From positions 21,842,509 through 21,906,508 of the forward strand of contig JADWOT020000003.1 in assembly GCA_036345935.2 (NCBI GenBank): a DNA stretch of 64,000 nucleotides. Reading direction: 5' to 3'. Position 1 is the first letter of the stretch. Every line of letters starts with the position of its first letter. Shown here piece by piece: positions 11,501 through 26,500 of this stretch. The notes under the pieces are model-generated. The model saw only the letters and a list, made by a program, of their open reading frames with translations. It was not told where the DNA came from and did not search any database. A program made the position numbers and the translations under genes. Source of the DNA: Taenia hydatigena. Its lineage: Eukaryota > Platyhelminthes > Cestoda > Cyclophyllidea > Taeniidae.

Positions 11501-14500
11501 CTTCTTGTTGGAACTGAATCTAGAAATTCCCAACATCGTTTGTCGACCATCAGTAACCGATCTACAGGAAGGTCTGAGTAGAGCCATCAATATGATCCTT
11601 CGTGTTTCTGACGGTATTCGACCATGGGAACATGTCAAACACTGTCAAGGGTTATTTAAGGTAGAATTGATTCCATTGTCCCTACTGTAGGTTAAATGCT
11701 AATTTCGAAGCTAGGATTGAATGCATGAAATACACCATTCTAATCTTGACTATGAATATTTTATGCTTTAATGAATTTAAAATACTTTGTTTTTTCTGAT
11801 AATAAATTAGATTGCGATAGAGGAATAAAATTTAAGTAAAAATAAAATGCGATTAAGGCTGACACATTTCTTGCTCCTTGAAACAATGCATTTTATAAAA
11901 GAATTTACAAGCTTCTCACATTGAGAAAGAATCCCGAGCTAAATTTTCATGGAGATCACTTCAACGAATAAAATTTGTCCAAAGTCTTTCTGAGTTTAAT
12001 TAATCTTTTACAATTCTGTGCGTAGCACTTTCATTTAAAGCTATCTTTTTACTACCTCCCTCGAGAAATCTCAAAATGTTCGTCTGAACGACCTGCTGAG
12101 CAGCAGTCAGGACTCTTCAACAATTTCCTTCCAGTCCATTCCTTCAAATCTTCTTCGTCCTCTGCGGAAGTTGGTACAAGAAAATAAGAACATCATCAAG
12201 GTGGTGACTGACCTAAACTCATCCATCACCTACTACTCTGGTGATATATCCAGGCTCGTTAACGAACTCACTTCTGAATTCTCGCATCTCTGGAAGGCGG
12301 CTGTAGGTTGCAAATGTAGCTGAAGTTAAATTGTCTAACAGACGAGCTGCAATGAAATTTTGATTTTCAGGATCCTCTTAGTTCTTCAAAGGAATTCATT
12401 GATAAGAATCCATCAATCTCGGAAGTTAGTGATGAATTGCGTCGATTCAAGGTTGGATCCCTCTCATAATTGTCTTTCATAAGGAAATCATTTAAAAATT
12501 AAAGCATTTTGTAATTACTTAAAGGCTTTTGAAGAGGCATCTTCGGAACTGCCTGCGAATTATCGAATGGGTTCACTCCTACTTGGAACGGAGGCACTGA
12601 AAGAAAGTCTGATTGCGGAATGTCGTTCCTGGCGATCAGCGATTGGCAGTGCCTTGAATGCCAAATGTGGTGTTGAAATGACATCAGCTTTGGAGAGAAT
12701 GGAAGATCTACTGAAAAGTCTCCAGCGTCCAGTGAAGGACTTGGACGATGTAAGGGCGAAAATGGCGGCTCTAGATGAATTCCGCCAATCAGAAATTGAC
12801 CTTGAAATGTTTTTAATCGAACCCATGGCAGAGGCCTACTCCCTCCTGGCAAGCTTTGATATCCACTTCAGTGATGGTAATGCTGAACGGGTTGAGAGCC
12901 TGGCGTACACTCTGCAAAAACTGAAGACGCAAGCCTTTGCATCGAGCAGTCACCTGTTATCCATTCAGCCGATCTTCAGGGCTGAGTTAGAAGCTGGTGT
13001 AGAGCAATTTCAGAAGGAAAATGAACAATTCACGTCCGACTACCGAACGAGGTAAATAATTCCACAAAATTCGATCCGGCTGTTTTAGAGGTCCCATGGA
13101 ACAGAACATCGATCCACATGAAGCCTCCGATCGTCTAGCCCTCTTTAATGCACGATTTGATGACCTCTGGGCAAAATATGAGACGTATTCCGAGGGTGAG
13201 CGACTGTTTGGTTTGCCAATTCGTGAATACCCTGACTTGCACGCAATCCGGAAGGAGTTGGCCCTACTGCAAAAGTTGTACCAGCTCTACAACACTGTGC
13301 TGGACACTATTGGTGGATATTACAATACGCCTTGGACTGATATCGACATTGAGGCTATTGATCAGCAGTTGATAGATTTCCAGACAAGGTTAGAGACGGG
13401 TTATGCTAAGTGATCTATGGGAAGACCCTATAGTAAATAGTAAATGAGATGCTTTGGGGATGTCTAGATGCAGACGATTGCCGAAAGGTTTGAAGGAGTG
13501 GCCAGCATACGAGGCGTTACAAAAGAAGATTGATGACTTTAACGAGACCTGCCCACTGCTGGAAATGATGGCAAATAAGTCAATGCTGCCTCGACATTGG
13601 AAACGCATTGAAGCGGTAACAAACTGTCAAATAAACGTCTATGCGGATGGTTTCCTGTTGAAAAATCTGATGGAACTTCCGTTGCTGGAACACAAGGAAG
13701 ACATTGAAGTGAGTCTATCAAATTCCCAGGAGCAATTTTCAATTCTGGAGGCTCTCTACAGGTTTAGACCAATCAGGTGTAGGGTTTTCCCAGCCGAGAG
13801 CTAATTATGCTTTTTCCAATGCCCGAGTAACAATCGAAATTGTTAAAGAAACGCCTAGCGATTGCTGTCAAACTATAATTATAGAACATCTGGTTGGCTG
13901 CTAAAATTATCGGCATTTGAGATGAAATGCAACGCACTATTGAAAATCTTTTCAGGATATATGTATCTCATCAGTGAAGGAGCGTGATATCGAAGCCAAA
14001 TTGAAGTCCATAATCAACGACTGGACGGCACAGGACTTCCAGTTCTCTGCATTTAAAAATCGCGGAGAACTACTCTTTAAAGGTGACGTAGCGATAGAAG
14101 CGATAGCCCTGTTGGAGGACTCCCTCATGGCGTTGGGCTCGCTGCTCTCCAACCGGTACAATGCTCCCTTCAAGCCACGTATTCAAGAGTGGGTGCGCAA
14201 ACTCACCACAACCAACGAGGTCATTGAGAACCTCTTCAAGGTGCAAAATCTGTGGATCTACCTCGAGGCGGTCTTCGTGGGTGGCGATATCGCAAAGCAG
14301 CTGCCGCAGGTGCGAGATACTCAGCATGCCGCTGTGGTTTATCAATTAATCAATATCGATTGTTTCCTCTCCAATCAACAATTGGTAAGGTCGTGGTGCT
14401 AACCATGCAAATATCATGCATCGACAGCTGGCGGTCAATAGCCTAAGACAACTCTCAGCCTGTCCCTTACCTCTCCACTTCACCTTGGGAAACGCACCGT

Positions 14501-17500
14501 TGAGAGGGAACCGTTCGCTCACTGACAGGTTTGCTTGCAGTTGCAGTGCCTGAGTGTGTGCCACTGGTTATACAAAAACGAAGCGTGTTCAGCGCCTGTG
14601 CCACTATTTTAAGGCGTACAAAACCTCAGAGCGTGTTTTTGCGGCCCTATGGCCTAAAGTCAAGCAGGAGTGAAAGCTAAGATCTACCTACACGTTCTAA
14701 CACAATACGATTGGAAGGTGTGTAAGAGCAACTGTTTTCAGAAGCAGTCAGAATGCGCAGGGGTAGTCAATCAGAGAGTCTGAGAAAAAATGCAATGTAT
14801 TCAGTGCATTGTGTTGCAGCCCTCAAAATCTTCCCGTTGAAAAATTTGTACTTTAAAGGGCTCCTTCAAACGTAACCTTTGCATTCCTTATGCAATGGTC
14901 CTCTAAGTGATTATCATTACTTTCTTTTGTCACCAATGCATCACGTGAGAAACGTACACATGGATGATAGAATGTGGATGGAAGTAGAGGTGGCTATGCC
15001 CAGGCTGTTCGCCTCTGTTGAGTTAACAGACAAGTAGCTGACTGATTTTATTCTTATTTGTCAGGAGGCGAAGCGTTTTGCCACCATCGACAAGTCCTGG
15101 CAACGGGTGGTTCAACGTGCCCACGAGAACTCCAATGTGGTAGCCTGCTGCTCTGCGGACGACACGCTGACCCAGGTGCTGCCCTACCTATTGGAACAAC
15201 TGGAGCTGTGCCAAAAGTCCCTTACTGGCTACTTGGAGGCCAAACGCCTCGTCTTCCCTCGCTTCTTCTTCGTCTCCGACCCGGCACTATTGGAGATTCT
15301 TGGACAAGCCTCTGATTCCCACACCATTCAGGCGCACCTCCTCTCCGTCTTTGATAGCATTAAATCGGTCTCTTTCGATGAGGCCGTCTATGACCGGATT
15401 CTCGCCGTTAATTCAACCGATGAAACTATTGAACTCGAAGCTCCGGTTATGGCTCAGGTTGGTTGGCTAAATGGAGGGATACACGACCTCAATGCAGCCA
15501 GCATGCAAAACGACAATCGTTTCACAGATCGTGCAGCTTGAATAACTAAGATACTCAACTATTTTTTAATGATTTCACATTTCTCTTGCTAATAAAGGCA
15601 CTAATTCAGAGGTCACTTGGATATGATGCAAACGATTTTTCCACTGTTTCAATACAAACCACTGATTTTTAGGGTCACGTTGAGGTGTGGTTGGGTGACC
15701 TATTAAAAATGTCCCAAGAGTCACTGCGTCAGGTCATCCACAACGCCTATGATGTGATAAATGATGAGGAGAACTTCGATCTGCTGAAATTCGAAGACTC
15801 GTTCATCGCACAGGTGGGTCTCCTCGGCCTCCAGTTGTTGTGGACTCGCCATGCCGAAGACGCGCTTAGCAACGCACGCACCAACCCGACGGCGATGCGA
15901 GAGGCCAACTCGCGGTTCCTGAAGATCCTCAATCAGCTGATTGAGGTCACTACCAGGGAGTTAACTCCATTGGAGAGAACGAAGTATGAGACTCTCATTA
16001 CAATCCACGTCCATCAGAAGGACGTTTTTGATGATCTGGTAAGTACGGAGAGATGTGTCGTCGATATTCCAGACTGCTTGACTTTCAGCGAGTGGTAAAA
16101 GTATCTTATATAGTTCCTTGAGGAGTATCTTAGCCTGGCAGAATAATACAACTAGAATTAATACCATTCTTACTGTTGTTTATTTCTTTATCACACAAAC
16201 AGACCTACGAGTACAGAGAATAAAGAAAATTCGTGTACTATAAAAGTTCATAAAAAAAACTCTCTTTAAGGTGAAGATGCGGGTCCGATCGCCGACCGAC
16301 TTGGAATGGCTGAAGCAGTCACGCTCGTACTACAATGAGGAGAGGGAGCAGTACATAGTGAGCATCACTGACGTCAACTTCATCTACCAGAACGAATTCC
16401 TTGGCTGCACTGATAGACTGGTCATCACGCCTCTCACGGATCGGTGAGTTAAACAGCTCCGATTTTCCACTCCAAAGTTCTTGAGTCTATTTTAGAATAA
16501 TAAATCGTCTCGAGAAATCGCCATTCCAGCATACAATATGCTTTCAGATGGTCCTTCACTCTCATGAACAAAGACATAATTAGTGGATCAAGATAAACCA
16601 AGCTATTTTGTCGAATCCTGCTTATTAATGAAGAGTTTCTCACCTCCTCATAGGTGCTACATCACTCTGGCTCAAGCTCTGGGAATGTCTTTAGGCGGGG
16701 CTCCAGCAGGTCCCGCGGGCACAGGGAAGACAGAGACAGTGAAGGATATGGGACGATGCCTAGGGAAGTACGTAGTGGTCTTTAACTGCTCCGATCAGAT
16801 GGACTATCGCGGTTTGGGCCGCATCTTCAAGGGGCTCGCGCAGTCGGGTGCCTGGGGCTGCTTCGATGAGTTCAACCGTATCGAACTGCCTGTCCTCTCG
16901 GTGGCCGCACAGCAGATCGCCATTGTGCTGGCCTGCAAGAAGGAGCGCAGACACCAATTCGTCTTCAGTGACGGTGATGTAGTCGATATGAACCCCGAGT
17001 TTGGCATCTTCCTTACGATGGTAGTGCATTTGAGTTAATCTTACTTGGAAGCTTACATGAGATATCCATTGGATTTGATTTTCAACCGCCCTTAGGCTTG
17101 ATAAGTTAAGCTCCCGAGATCATTAGACATTCCTTCCCAGTAAAGTGGCTCCAATAGTTGAATCGGTTTTACAGTCCGTGCACCAATTTTTTCAGTGACT
17201 CTTGAGGAAATAAACCATTTTCCTTTCTTTAGAATCCTGGCTATGCTGGTCGTCAGGAGTTGCCGGAAAACTTAAAAATTAACTTTCGCACTGTCTCAAT
17301 GATGGTGCCAGACAGGCAGATAATAATTCGGGTCAAGTTGGCAGCTTGCGGTTTCTTAAAAAACATTGAATTAGCTGCCAAATTCTACACGCTATACAAA
17401 CTCTGTGAGGAACAGCTTTCAAAACAAGTGAGTCCAAACAGAAAGTGGGGAGTCATTAAAGTTTGCTTGTACCTAGTAGGGTATACAAGACTAGGCACTT

Positions 17501-20500
17501 TATTGACAGAAGGTGAGTCAGCTTTGGAAGTGTTAATACATTATCATTCGATCAAAATATTTAATAGGTTTTTAAGATCACTGCGACTTCAAGCCATTGT
17601 GGTGTTGAAGGCGAGATCAAATCCATCATTAGCTCTGGAGAGGAGGTTGGAGTACTTAAGTCTCATTTGAGTTTGGCTCTGAGATGGATCCTGCAAGTTG
17701 TTTACGCCTTCGCAGGTGCACTACGACTTTGGACTGCGCAATATCCTCTCGGTGCTGCGCACCTTGGGCGCCTTCAAGCGGGCCAACACGGACCAACCCG
17801 AGCCGACCTGCGTGATGCGTGTGCTACGCGACATGAATGTGAGCAAGTTGGTGGACGAGGACGAGCCCCTTTTCATGTCTCTCATCGATGACCTTTTCCC
17901 TGGCATGCGCCTTGAAAAGAAGGGCTATCGCAGCATGGAGGCCGCCATCAAAAAGGAGGTATGGAATTTCTTAGTCACAGCCCGCGTTTATATCCGACCT
18001 GCCCTTCGGTATTTAGTCCTGACTTTGATGTTTTAAAACTAGGTTTGGCAATTTAAGTTATTGGATTGCCTTAAATACCACGCATGTGCGTCTTGTTTGG
18101 TTCAAGGGGATTGATTTTGTTTGCAAAGAAAACGATGGCAGACAGTTGAATGGCTTTTAGTTTTCGGTAGACCTTTGACCATGCGGTCACTTAAATTGGA
18201 TCCCTATGTAATCTCAACTAACCACGAGGGAGTGACCAGGAAAAATGCTCTTTAAAAGGCACTTCTAGCTTTTCCACACCTCTACAGAATTAAGCAGATA
18301 AAGTTTTTGAATGCTATGATGTAGGAGTCTTTTGTGTTTCCTAACTCTGCAGGTGGAAGAGCAGCAACTCATATTCCATCCACCCTGGGTGCTCAAACTC
18401 ATCCAAATGTACGAGACGCAACGCGTTCGCCATGGATTCATGGCTCTGGGTCCCTCGGGATCTGGAAAAACCTGTTGCATCAACACTCTTCTTGCTGCCA
18501 TGACAGCGGATACGGGAGCTCCTCATCGAGAGATGCGTATGAATCCAAAGGCCATCACCGCTCCCCAGATGTTCGGTCGTCTCGATGTGGCTACTAATGA
18601 CTGGACAGATGGAATCTTTTCCACCCTGTGGCGTAGAACCACAAAGCTGAAGAAGGCGGAACACTGTTGGATAGTGTTAGATGGCCCAGTTGATGCAATC
18701 TGGATTGAGAATTTGAATTCTGTTTTGGATGACAATAAGACTTTGACACTGGCTAACGGTGACCGCATTCCAATGGCACCGAATGCGAAAATTGTCTTTG
18801 AGGTGCACAATATTGATAATGCTTCGCCTGCTACAGTATCAAGGAATGGGATGATTTACATGTCCAGCTCGATTCTTGACTGGAAACCGATTATTCAAGG
18901 TGAGAGCATAAATATTCACCTATGTAAATCGAGTTCCTGTGTTCGCGAAGTGCTTGGTCCTATCGAGACCACCAATCAGATAAGTGATGGAGAGGCCTTC
19001 AGGTCGAATGCCTTTACTGACCGACATTTGCGATCCTGGTGGTTGAGCGGAGAAGACCACCCAAAACTGAGTCTGGATTCATGTCTGCATGTAGCAATGG
19101 GCTGACCTTTACCTTAAAGTGGGTGTTAGAGTGCTTAAAGGGCGCCTAAACTGGCCCCACTCAATCGGAGGGAGGGAGAAAGGCGGATGAACTGCAGCTG
19201 GTTTCCAGATTGTTAGCAAAAAAAACCGCGACAATGGAGGCATTTAGAAAGGGGAGCAGGATCGTTTTTCTGGGGTCGTGGGCATCACCAGCACTCAATC
19301 AATGGTTGTTCGAAAAATAATTTGCTTGCTGTCGCGTCAATTTTGCCTCTAAATTATTTCAAATTTAACCTAAGGGATATTTTTGTCAGATTTATCGTAT
19401 TCTACACTGCATTTTCCTTTTTTTACCGAAGAAAACCCGCTTATTAGTTATTCTTATCGCACTTTTTGAATCTACTTCTGTCAATACTTGCGAAAATGGA
19501 CTTAATTCATTAGGCTCCCATTCGATCGTGAATATTGATTGGAGGAGCGGGAATGCCGTAGAAATCGATAAGTTTCTGTTAATCAACTAATATATTTATT
19601 TTGTCCCTTTGTGGATTTCGAAATTCGTAAGCTTAACATAAAATAGGTAAATAAAATAAACAAAGTGTTCTCCATCTTTAAGCCATAAACTTGGATCTTT
19701 GATTGGAGTAGGATCGGGGATGGTTACCTGCCACCTAACTTGCGTTTCTTAATCTTACAGAATACATTTATTTGACTTTTAGCATGGCTGATAAGAAAGC
19801 CTCCCAAGGTTAAGGACGTAGTGATAAACATTCTGGAGAAATTTTTCGTCGACGCCTATCGTTACGTGATCGAAAGTTTGAACGCAAAAATAGAGGTGAA
19901 TCCCACGTCACAATATGCTGCATAGAGCGATTTTCCAACACTTCATACCGCTTTATTTCCTTCTAGCTTCTTGAATGCAACTATATTAAGCAGATAATCG
20001 ATATTCTGGAGGGTCAATTGCAAGATCGTGAAGGGAAAGAACTACCCGATGAATGTCTCAGAAAGCTAGTCATTTTCGCCTCAATGTGGTCACTCGGTGC
20101 TGCTCTCGAATTGGAAGAACGCAGCAAGTTGGAGCATTTCCTTCGGACGAATCATGCTGATCTTTCATTTCCCGAAATCAGCAAAGGTGATAGTTCTCAA
20201 ACTATGTTTGAGTTTCTGGTTGATAACGATGGCAACTGGCAGCATTGGAGCAGCAGAGTTGAGGACTACGTCTATCCGCATGATTCCACTCCTGATTATA
20301 CGAAAATACTTGTTCCTAATGTGGATAATACACGAACGGAGTTCCTTATTCATACCATTGCTAAGCAAGCCAAACCCGTTCTCCTCATTGGTGTACAGGT
20401 AATGCCTTTTTATGTTCTGCAACTCTAATTTTGATTGGTCGTTGGCCTAATCAATTCATCAATAAATGTTTCAGGGAAGCGCAAAGACCGTAATGGTCAA

Positions 20501-23500
20501 GGGTTACTGTAGTCGCAGTGACCCAGAAACGTATCTAGTGAAGACCGTAAACTTCTCCTACGCCACTACGCCAAATATGTTCCAAAAGACTGTGGAGAGT
20601 TTTGTTGAGAAGAGAGTGGGTTCGACCTATGGTCCACCAGCTGGGAAAAAGCTTACCATTTTCATCGATGACATTAACATGCCCGTGATCAATGAGTGGG
20701 GTGATCAAGTGACCAATGAAATTACGCGGCAGCTGATCGAAATGCGGGGTTTTTATAACCTCGAGAAGCCAGGTGACTTCACGAATATTGTCGACATTCA
20801 GGTAATTCTTTTTCTTTCTTTAAGTTCCTTGGACTATTGAATAAACTGCACTTGACAATCAGAAATAATTTTGAATGACCAAATACCTTTATTGAGGTAG
20901 AAGACGTATTGATTCTAAAGAATCTTTAAATGCGGCTTTGATCGTTCCTATCAGGTGATCGCAGCAATGATTCATCCTGGCGGAGGTAGGAACGACATTC
21001 CGCAGCGTCTTAAACGCCAATTCTCCATTTTCAACTGCACCCTTCCAAGCGATACCTCAATGGATCGAATATTTAGTTGTATGGCAGAAGGTCACTTCTG
21101 CGAAGAGCGTAGCTTTCCTGCTGAAGTACGTGATCTGGCCAAACTCCTAGTCTCCACTACGCGTCTCCTGTGGCAACGTGTTAAGGCGAAGATGCTCCCT
21201 ACACCAGCCAAATTTCACTACGTATTTGATCTTCGTGATATCAGCCGAATATGGCAGGGAATGCTCCGAGCAGAAGCAGAAGTCATCTCATCACCACAGC
21301 GCCTTCTAGCTTTGTGGTGGCATGAGGTCACCAGGGTCATCGCCGATCGATTTATCGATTTCGAAGAGGAGAAGTGGTATGTGAATGCATTGAAAAAGAT
21401 GGGAGAAGAGGTAGGAGGTGCTACTGTGGCCTCGGAACTATGCTCCAAGGAGCCCTTCTTCGTGGATTTCTTGCGTGATCCACCAGAGGCAACTGGTGAT
21501 GAACCCGATGATTTTGTCTTTGAGGTACCGAAGATCTACGAGCCGGTAGATGGTCTCGAAGTACTGGCGAATAGATTGATCCACTTTCAGGTATGGTGAT
21601 GGTATATTAGTGTAGCTTTTGACTCACTAGTCTGAAAACATGTTTATTGTCAAAGTACAAAAAGATTGGAAGGTTATGAGCAAAACAGACCCTTTTGCGC
21701 TACCAATGTGCGCTCGGGTCAAAACTTGAGAGAAGCTGGGATACTAGAGGCCATGGCACCCGTCGTATAGTGCAGGGGCCTCTTGATCAATTACACAGGT
21801 GAAAAAATATTTTTGTTCAACTTTACATGAGTTTAAGTCTTTTTATCCCCTTTTGCCAGACCATGTACAATGAGACAACTCGTGGAGCGAAGTTGGATCT
21901 GGTTTTCTTTGATGACGCAATGATTCACTTGGTGAAGATCTGTCGAATACTACGGCTACCAAAGGGACACGCACTCCTTGTTGGTGTTGGTGGTTCAGGA
22001 AAGCAATCACTAACAAGGCTGGCCACTTTCATTGTCGGCTATCAGATTTTCCAAATTACGATAACCAGGTAATTCCCTTCAAATCTTCGCTTTTACTTCT
22101 GATTTGAATCGCTATTTAAAATGTTTAGGTAGCTCAATGCTTCAATTTTTCCTGAAAGTGTAAAGTTATGTACATAGGCAAAAGCTTCAAATATGTTTGT
22201 AAATACATGGTAAACAATGTTTAGAGTAGTTATAAGACATCCAAAGGAGGTCGGGATTATGCACTCATTGAAAAACAAGAGTCCTGAATGACGTTGCAAT
22301 GATCCTGGCTTGTGTAATTACCGACCCGAAGCTCTATTTTCACTCTACAGATCTTACAGCGTGTCAAATCTGATGGACGACCTAAAGATCCTCTATCGTC
22401 TCGCAGGCCATGAGGATAAAGGTGTAACTTTTGTCTTCTCCGACAATGAGATAAAGGAGGAGGCCTTTCTGGAACCCCTCAACAACATGCTTGCCTCCGG
22501 TGAGGTGGCAGGGCTTTTCGCCCGCGACGAAATGGATGAGATTCTTAGTGACCTCGCTCAGCTAATGAAACGCGAGTGTCCGCGTGTGCCACCGACCAAT
22601 GAAAACTTGTACGAGTACTACATGCGACGAGTGGCGCAAAACCTGCACGTCTGCCTCTGCTTCTCTCCGATTGGCCAAAAGTTTCGCACGAGGAGTTTGC
22701 GTTTCAAGAGCCTCATTTCGGGATGCACTATGGACTGGTTCCAACCGTGGCCGCGGGAGGCTCTGGTGGCGGTGTCCCAGCACTTGCTAAAGGGTTTTGA
22801 TATAGTTTGTAGATCTGACGAGACGATTATCAAGTCGGCGTTAGTCAACATTATGGGGACGTTCCATGTAAGCTGTAGTTTTTTTTATAAAGACAAAAGA
22901 CACCTTCAGCATTAATTCCTTAACACAACGACGTCATTAGTTCTTCAACTGTGTCACCCTAATTTCTGGTTGATCAGAGGGCAATACACAAACCCACCTT
23001 TTGTTGCATCAGAGAACACACAAATTTCACCGTAATTTTAGGAAGGGAGCATGTCACATCTCCCATTGACCCGCATAGATTTTTTCGATAATTCTTTATC
23101 TAACTCAAATTCGGTTGCTGGTCGTCGAGAAGAAATCATGATATAGGGGCGTCTGAGTGATTTCATAGCTCACATTCCTTCCGAATACAGGGATTCCATA
23201 ATTGTAATAAGTTAAAAACGACATTCACAATGTGTTGATACTTTTTTGTCCAGTTACTTATTGCGCACTATTTAAGACCCTATATGGGTTAGTTTGAATG
23301 CTACTAATTGGCTTGAACTTATTAGCAATTGATAAACAATTTTCGTTATTTTCCCCTACTGAGCTATTGGGTTTTAAATGATTGCATATCGTTTAACAGA
23401 CGTTTTTGTCCAAACCTACTATACCCACCCACTAATGCCTGCTGCCAAGTCATATTGCAAACTAAACCAGGGTGTTTAATTGGCTTTTTCCCACTGATAA

Positions 23501-26500
23501 ATGTCTTTTTGTGATAGCGTGACTTTAAGAGTAGAATTAACAACCTTAGCTGCGCCTCCTTCAGCCGTTGGATTAACTAACTTGCATTTTCGGTTGAGGT
23601 TCCGATGTTGGTGTTTATTTTAATCGAGTTAGCGGATGACTTGCGAAATCAATCAGTGGGCGCTTATACGCGGATAGGTAACTGACGACCAAAAAAGTTC
23701 GGTGCTCCTAGTATAGCTTGCCGCAATGCTTCGTCGTTAATTATGGGGTCTGCGCGATTCCACTTTCTTAATGCCCGTTTCCAGGCTTTCTTATCATCAA
23801 TTGTTAAGGACCCCTGCTTGTCAGCCTTATCGACTGAGTTCGACTCGATTGCGAAGATAGAGTTGGAGAAGTTTCCTTCAAATTTTGCACACTATTTGGA
23901 AGTCTGCTGCGTGGTGGGTGAATGCAACCCTCAGAAATGGCTTACCTTCGGGTACATCACGTTTGGAATAATCCATTAGTCTTAATAGGAATGGAGCATT
24001 ATTAGTTTGAATTGCAAGTGCAATTGATTAGGGTTTTAGGTGCCCAAACCTTTCAGCCAGGACTAGCTCATCATTCGAGATATTTGATATCCCAAAACTT
24101 ACATATATGAGGTCCTCACTCAAGGCAGTGGCCACGATGGAAAAGAGGGAAACAATTCCTCACCTCCAGTCTCCAAGTGGTGACTGTTATCTTTTCTTGA
24201 TATTCGGCCACTGTAAGTTGAAGTTCGAGTGACTGGTGTCTGGCATCAAGCTTCCAGCCAGCGTAATCCCTATACAAGGTCTTCTGTCGGTGCGCATGAG
24301 CAGACTAGGGATACGGCGTGTGGTGATTAGGGATAGCGCAGAGCGCTTCCACTCTTGGGTATTCATATCTTCTTTCATTAAGCTTCGTCAATCAGTAAAG
24401 CGAAGGACAACGATAATTTCGAGAACTTCAAGAATGTTTAGCAATTACTTGCGAAAAGAAACTTCTAGGGGATCGAAAAAGAAGCTATTCCTCTGGAGTT
24501 ACAAGAATTCTTAGAATAGGCGGTCACATTATTACATGGAGAGCTAGACAAACAGTCGAAAGGAAGTCATGGACTAGGAAAGGCAATGGAAAATATACGC
24601 TTCTCAACTTCTGGCAACAAAACTGAGTGTGAAGATGGAACCTGATGCAAAACCACTAGACTGTGTACAATATCACAGCAATTAAAGTCTTTTTCCAAGC
24701 TTTTTGTAAGGGTTTTAATTGTTTTTCACACCACCTTATGTAGATAAATTAAAGTAACTCGAATTATCGACCTTGTAACCCTTCCAAAGGCCCCACAATC
24801 ACAAGAAGGGGAAGTGATTGGCAATCAATGACGACACTTTTCTTTCTACTGCGTAATCTGGTCACCGTCAAAATGTAAGATGACTAATTCCCTCCTTTCT
24901 TTTGTTCATCTCAGAAGGGTGTAGCCTCTTCAGTCTGTGCGCTTCCACCCTCCAATCAGATCCTTCCATAGAACCAACGCTCCCCTTATTAGTCCAAATT
25001 CAAAGCGATAATTAATCCGGAAATTGACCGATTGGCTGTCTCTTCGAGTGTATTAATTGCTGAGTGAATCGCAAAAGACGGTTTTGTTGGTATTAGTGCT
25101 TGGGGAGATAATGGAATCGCCTAATCGTAATACTACTTGTTTAAGCCATTATGTTACCAGACATCCAATGCATCACTAGTGAATGAGCTAAAATGAACCC
25201 CTTAAATGTGTTTTAAACGAGAAAAAACGTTGAAACTGATCATTTTTTAATTCTGTCTGCTGGTTTGGAACAAAAGGATCGTGTAGCCACAGCCTGCCAG
25301 GACTACTTTCAGCGTATGCGTCGCCAGACCTACGTCACACCCAAATCCTACCTCTCCTTCGTCACCACTTACAAATCCACCTACTCCACCAAACGTGGTG
25401 AATTTGACGCTCTCGCAGGTCGAATGGCCTCCGGGTTGGAAAAGCTCTCTGAAGCGACAGAGGCCGTAAATAAGCTCTCCAAGGGCCTCGTTGTCACGGA
25501 GCGTGAATTGGCGGCAGCCAATCAAAAGGCGGAAGCGGTGCTCACTAGGGTAAAAGAGCAGGCAGGCGCTGCACAGACTGTCAAGGAGCAGGTGCAGGTG
25601 GTGAAAGATCGAGCGGAGACTCTGGTGGAAGCAATTGGAAAAGACAAGGGTATTGCAGAGGAGAGATTAGAGGCGGCTAGACCTGCCTTAGAGGAGGCAG
25701 AAGAGGCATTGAAAACTATTAAACCGGCACATATCGCCACTGGTAATTACTTTGGCTAGTTCCTCCTCTAGACAATAAGCATAAACAAATTTGCTTTGTG
25801 CAAGCTAAATAAAAAATTGCTGAAGTACTGAGGTAGCTTTTATCCACACAGTTCGAAAGTTGGGTCGGCCACCACACCTCATCATGCGAATCATGGACTG
25901 CGTGCTGATCCTCTTTCGCAAGCCCTTGGATGCAGTCACTCCCGATCCAGAGAAGCCATGCCCCAAACCGTCATGGACGGAGGCTCTCAAGCTCATGGGA
26001 AATACTGCCTTCCTCTCTAATCTACTCAATTTCCCCAAAGTGAGTGGTCACATTATTCTTGCACACTGACCTTTTCAGCCTCCTGGTTTTTCATTGGCTT
26101 CGATGGAATAATGTGGAGAACAACTGGGCAATAGATCCCCATCTCGGACTGCAATCAATAAAGATCTTAATGTTAATCTAGATGTGGTCGCAAAATCTTC
26201 GAGTTCTAATTAATTCATGTTTTGATCCCTTTCAAGTGGATAGTGACGCGGATTGCAATGAACTCCAGATCCAATCGTTTGGCTTATAACCTCTTCAAAT
26301 TAAGCACTGTCGCCTTAAGGAGCCACACAAAACATACTCCCAAATATATTCCATTTAAACTTGAACAGGGTATTTCATTCTCCATGGACGAGGAATGAAG
26401 AAGGATGTGTAAGAAAAGTTGTTGGAACGAAAGCTTAACTTGTGATGAGTTTTTGGCTTTTGACTTTTAAATTGACAACTTGCTTCAGATTATTTAACCC

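Noticed and set aside
12499..12852. Minus-strand frames of 117 and 88 codons
   Set aside because: They are shadows of the dynein exon at 12525-13051.
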